From NCBI GenBank assembly GCA_021807065.1, contig JAKAPO010000178.1, forward strand, positions 1 through 5,653: a DNA stretch of 5,653 nt, read 5' to 3'. Within the stretch, counting starts at the first letter, position 1; each line of letters opens with the position of its first letter. Source of the DNA: a bacterium. GTDB taxonomy: Bacteria > Vulcanimicrobiota > Vulcanimicrobiia > Vulcanimicrobiales > Vulcanimicrobiaceae. The position numbers were made by a program, and so were the translations under genes. The notes beneath the pieces were generated by a model, which was not told the DNA's origin, ran no database searches, and saw only the letters and a program-made list of their open reading frames with translations. Positions 4,196 through 5,653 of the stretch are shown one piece after another.

Positions 4196-4800
4196 TCCCT
4201 GTCGCAGCAGCATGCGTTGACGTAAGTGACGTCAGCGGTCTTCACGGTGCCGTAGCTCTCGTGCACGTGCCCGAAGACGTGGAGCCGAAGCCGGCGCAGG
4301 TGCGCGATGCGCGATTTCAAGACGGAATCGCCGGCGTACTCTCCTGACAGGTTCTTGTCGAGCATACCGTACGGCGGGCCGTGCGTGATCAGGATCGCGG
4401 TGTCGTCGGGAATCTGATCCCATTTGCGCTGAGCTTCCTTGATTCCGAGCCGTCCACCCGAAAAGTTGAACGCCCAGTTGTTGAAGAAGGGCGACCAGGG
4501 CGAGCCCCAGACGCGGAGGCCCTCAACGACGCTTTCCTGGTCGATGAGCAGCTCGACGCGCGGGAACTGAGCTTTGAGCGTTTGCGGCAGCCAGTCGTTG
4601 AGTTGCAGTCCCCAATCGTGGTTACCGGGAATCGCGATGATGCGCGCGTGCGGCTGTTGCGACAGCCACGCGAAGGCATGGTCGATCTCCCAGATCTTTC
4701 CCTCGACGGTGAGATCGCCGGCGTGGATCAGGACGTCACCTGTGGGGACGACGATGTGATCGTGCTTGGAGTGCGTGTCGCTGATACAGACGATGCGCAT
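4156..4800 (-). CDS. Metallophosphoesterase, MPPED/UPF0046-like
   Basis: This 214-residue protein is a complete calcineurin-like metallophosphoesterase with two-metal-site motifs in order: DTH (8-10), GD (28-29), GNHD (59-62), THGPPYG (139-145) and FGHVHESYG (176-184). The FGHVHESYG ending and small size fit the MPPED1/MPPED2 and UPF0046 group, whose studied members hydrolyse cyclic nucleotides or other phosphodiesters; the substrate here is unknown. No signal peptide is visible, so it is probably cytoplasmic. The ATG at 4800 directly precedes the first motif strand (MRIVCISDTH), so no longer form is needed. It lies 53 bp downstream of the RES toxin gene on the same strand and may be cotranscribed, though no ribosome binding site or -10 box stands out. 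Its last 12 codons are duplicated on the far side of the AbiEii gene. Confidence 0.92.
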   Translation of the reverse strand: MRIVCISDTHSKHDHIVVPTGDVLIHAGDLTVEGKIWEIDHAFAWLSQQPHARIIAIPGNHDWGLQLNDWLPQTLKAQFPRVELLIDQESVVEGLRVWGSPWSPFFNNWAFNFSGGRLGIKEAQRKWDQIPDDTAILITHGPPYGMLDKNLSGEYAGDSVLKSRIAHLRRLRLHVFGHVHESYGTVKTADVTYVNACCCDRDYRPTQQPIVVDL

Positions 4801-4853
4801 GTATTTGAGACTGCGTCAGAGGATCGATGGTTCTTGATCAGGGACGCACCGGA

Positions 4854-5393
4854 TCACAGTATGAGCATGCGCGGGAGCGTTGTAGCTGCATCGATGACGG
4901 CTGGATGCGCGGTCGAGAGGAGCTCGGGCGGTGTCTGTAGACGAACGTGCGTGTGATCCCATAGCATCACGTTTTGCCAACCGGCGAAGTACACCGACCA
5001 CCAAGCAAGACCTCCAACCTTGCCGCTCTTGAAGATTCGGGCGGCGAGTGGTTGAGTAAGGCTGCGATCGCGCGTCGCGACTTCGGTCACGCGCCGCACT
5101 CTGAGACTCATGAGCGTATCAACAAGATTGAGATCGGAGAGTGGCACATCGTCGGTCTCGATCGTCGCGAGTGCTAGGCGCGAGCCGTGCTGGCGAAAAG
5201 TGGCGGCTCGCCATTGGGTGAGAAAGCCGAAGCGTTCGCCGACCGCGGCCGCGGGTGTTCGAGCGCAATAGAGCCCGCGATAGAGATCGGGGTTGTCGAA
5301 ACGACCATACGCACTAGGTGGAGTAAAAAGAGCGCCGCCGGGCTGATCGTCGGCGGCGCCAGGATCCCAAGGAAAGACGCGATAGAGTATCAT
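4854..5393 (-). CDS. RES-domain toxin (NAD+-degrading)
   Basis: This 179-residue protein carries a RES domain, the toxin fold related to ADP-ribosyltransferases; characterised members (for example MbcT) destroy NAD+ and halt growth. The family's conserved polar residues can be placed: R5 in LYRVF, R31 in YGRFDNPD, Y42 in GLYCARTP, E53 in AAAVGERFG, and S133 in the C-terminal block GLAWWSVYFAGWQNVMLWD. Length is typical. No export signal is seen. The ATG at 5393 overlaps the antitoxin's TGA as ATGA, the usual antitoxin-first order of Xre-RES systems, implying coupled translation. The start fits the family, which opens with a short strand leading into the first arginine. The metallophosphoesterase gene follows on the same strand. 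Confidence 0.87.
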   Translation of the reverse strand: MILYRVFPWDPGAADDQPGGALFTPPSAYGRFDNPDLYRGLYCARTPAAAVGERFGFLTQWRAATFRQHGSRLALATIETDDVPLSDLNLVDTLMSLRVRRVTEVATRDRSLTQPLAARIFKSGKVGGLAWWSVYFAGWQNVMLWDHTHVRLQTPPELLSTAHPAVIDAATTLPRMLIL

Positions 5394-5653
5394 GCGTACG
5401 CACCCGCCTCAATCCGGTCGAGTACCTCGAGTAGGGGCGGCGCCCCCCTGATGAGAAGAACCTCGATGGGCCGAGCGAAACCGGACGTCGGTTCCGTGCC
5501 TTCAAGCCAATCGACGACGGTCTCCGGCTCGAATACCTGCAACGCGCGCACGAGGACGTGTTCGAGATCGAGCGCGCGCTTCGCGATGGCGGACGGGAGA
5601 TCGCGTTCGCCGGCGATCGCCTTGGCGAGATTGCTTGGGTCCGTCTTGAAGAT
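5390..5653 (-). CDS. Xre/MbcA/ParS-type antitoxin (DUF2384), C-terminal part, runs off right edge
   Basis: Eighty-seven codons and the stop are present; the start lies beyond the right edge. The C-terminal part follows the DUF2384 toxin-binding pattern: a helix (RALQVFEPETVVDWLEG), then a short linker, PIEVLL, and the closing helix APPLLEVLDRIEAGAYA. Most relatives read W-L-x-x-P-N-x-x-L-x-G-x-x-P between these helices; here it is WLEGTEPTSGFARPIEVLL, so the central turn is diverged but the helices and the proline are kept. The family binds and neutralises RES toxins and usually represses its own operon through an N-terminal helix-turn-helix, which would lie outside the window. Its TGA overlaps the RES toxin's ATG by 4 bp. 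Confidence 0.82.
   Translation of the reverse strand: MFKTDPSNLAKAIAGERDLPSAIAKRALDLEHVLVRALQVFEPETVVDWLEGTEPTSGFARPIEVLLIRGAPPLLEVLDRIEAGAYA

Noticed and set aside
5314..5505. Minus-strand open frame of 63 residues
   Set aside because: It is out of frame with both the DUF2384 antitoxin and the RES toxin, which explain these bases, and it is rich in arginine and serine.

Overview
This window of moderately high GC content carries short, tightly packed accessory genes, nearly all on the minus strand. They are toxin-antitoxin or defence modules, small paired genes of unknown role, and the start of a tyrosine integrase. Nothing in it fixes the taxon. Three minus-strand genes have a clear TAnnnT-type -10 box very close to their start codon (two of them exactly 6 nt away). 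That points to a lineage that often uses leaderless or near-leaderless mRNAs, and I would not go beyond an environmental bacterium. There are no rRNA or tRNA genes and no CRISPR array.

Layout from left to right. At 1-65 (minus) are the first 21 codons of a tyrosine recombinase that leaves the window on the left. Positions 66-391 are noncoding, with two long direct-repeat copies carrying a hairpin and a 21-bp tandem repeat between them. At 392-1023 (minus) is a two-gene unit: a DUF5678-like small protein followed, with an ATGA overlap, by a retropepsin-like aspartic protease. Positions 1057-1862 hold no convincing intact gene; I see hairpins, an inverted pair of GC-rich palindromes and possible remnants of a broken gene.

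At 1863-3080 (minus) is a chain of four overlapping genes: a DUF4265-like protein, an apparently frameshifted hypothetical gene, the HicA toxin and the HicB antitoxin. At 3244-4131 (minus) is a stand-alone AbiEii-type nucleotidyltransferase. It is tightly bracketed by a 45-bp direct repeat (44/45 identical) derived from the 3' end of the next gene. At 4156-4800 (minus) is an MPPED-type metallophosphoesterase. At 4854-5653 (minus) is a RES-domain NAD-consuming toxin preceded by its partial Xre/MbcA/ParS-type antitoxin, again with an ATGA overlap.

The content fits a mobile or accessory island that has gathered independent modules. Most pairs are translationally coupled by 4-bp ATGA overlaps. 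The most unusual features are the AbiEii cassette between copies of a host gene's 3' end, the recurring -10-box-to-start arrangement, the repeat array upstream of the integrase, and the four-gene overlapping chain that leads into HicAB.
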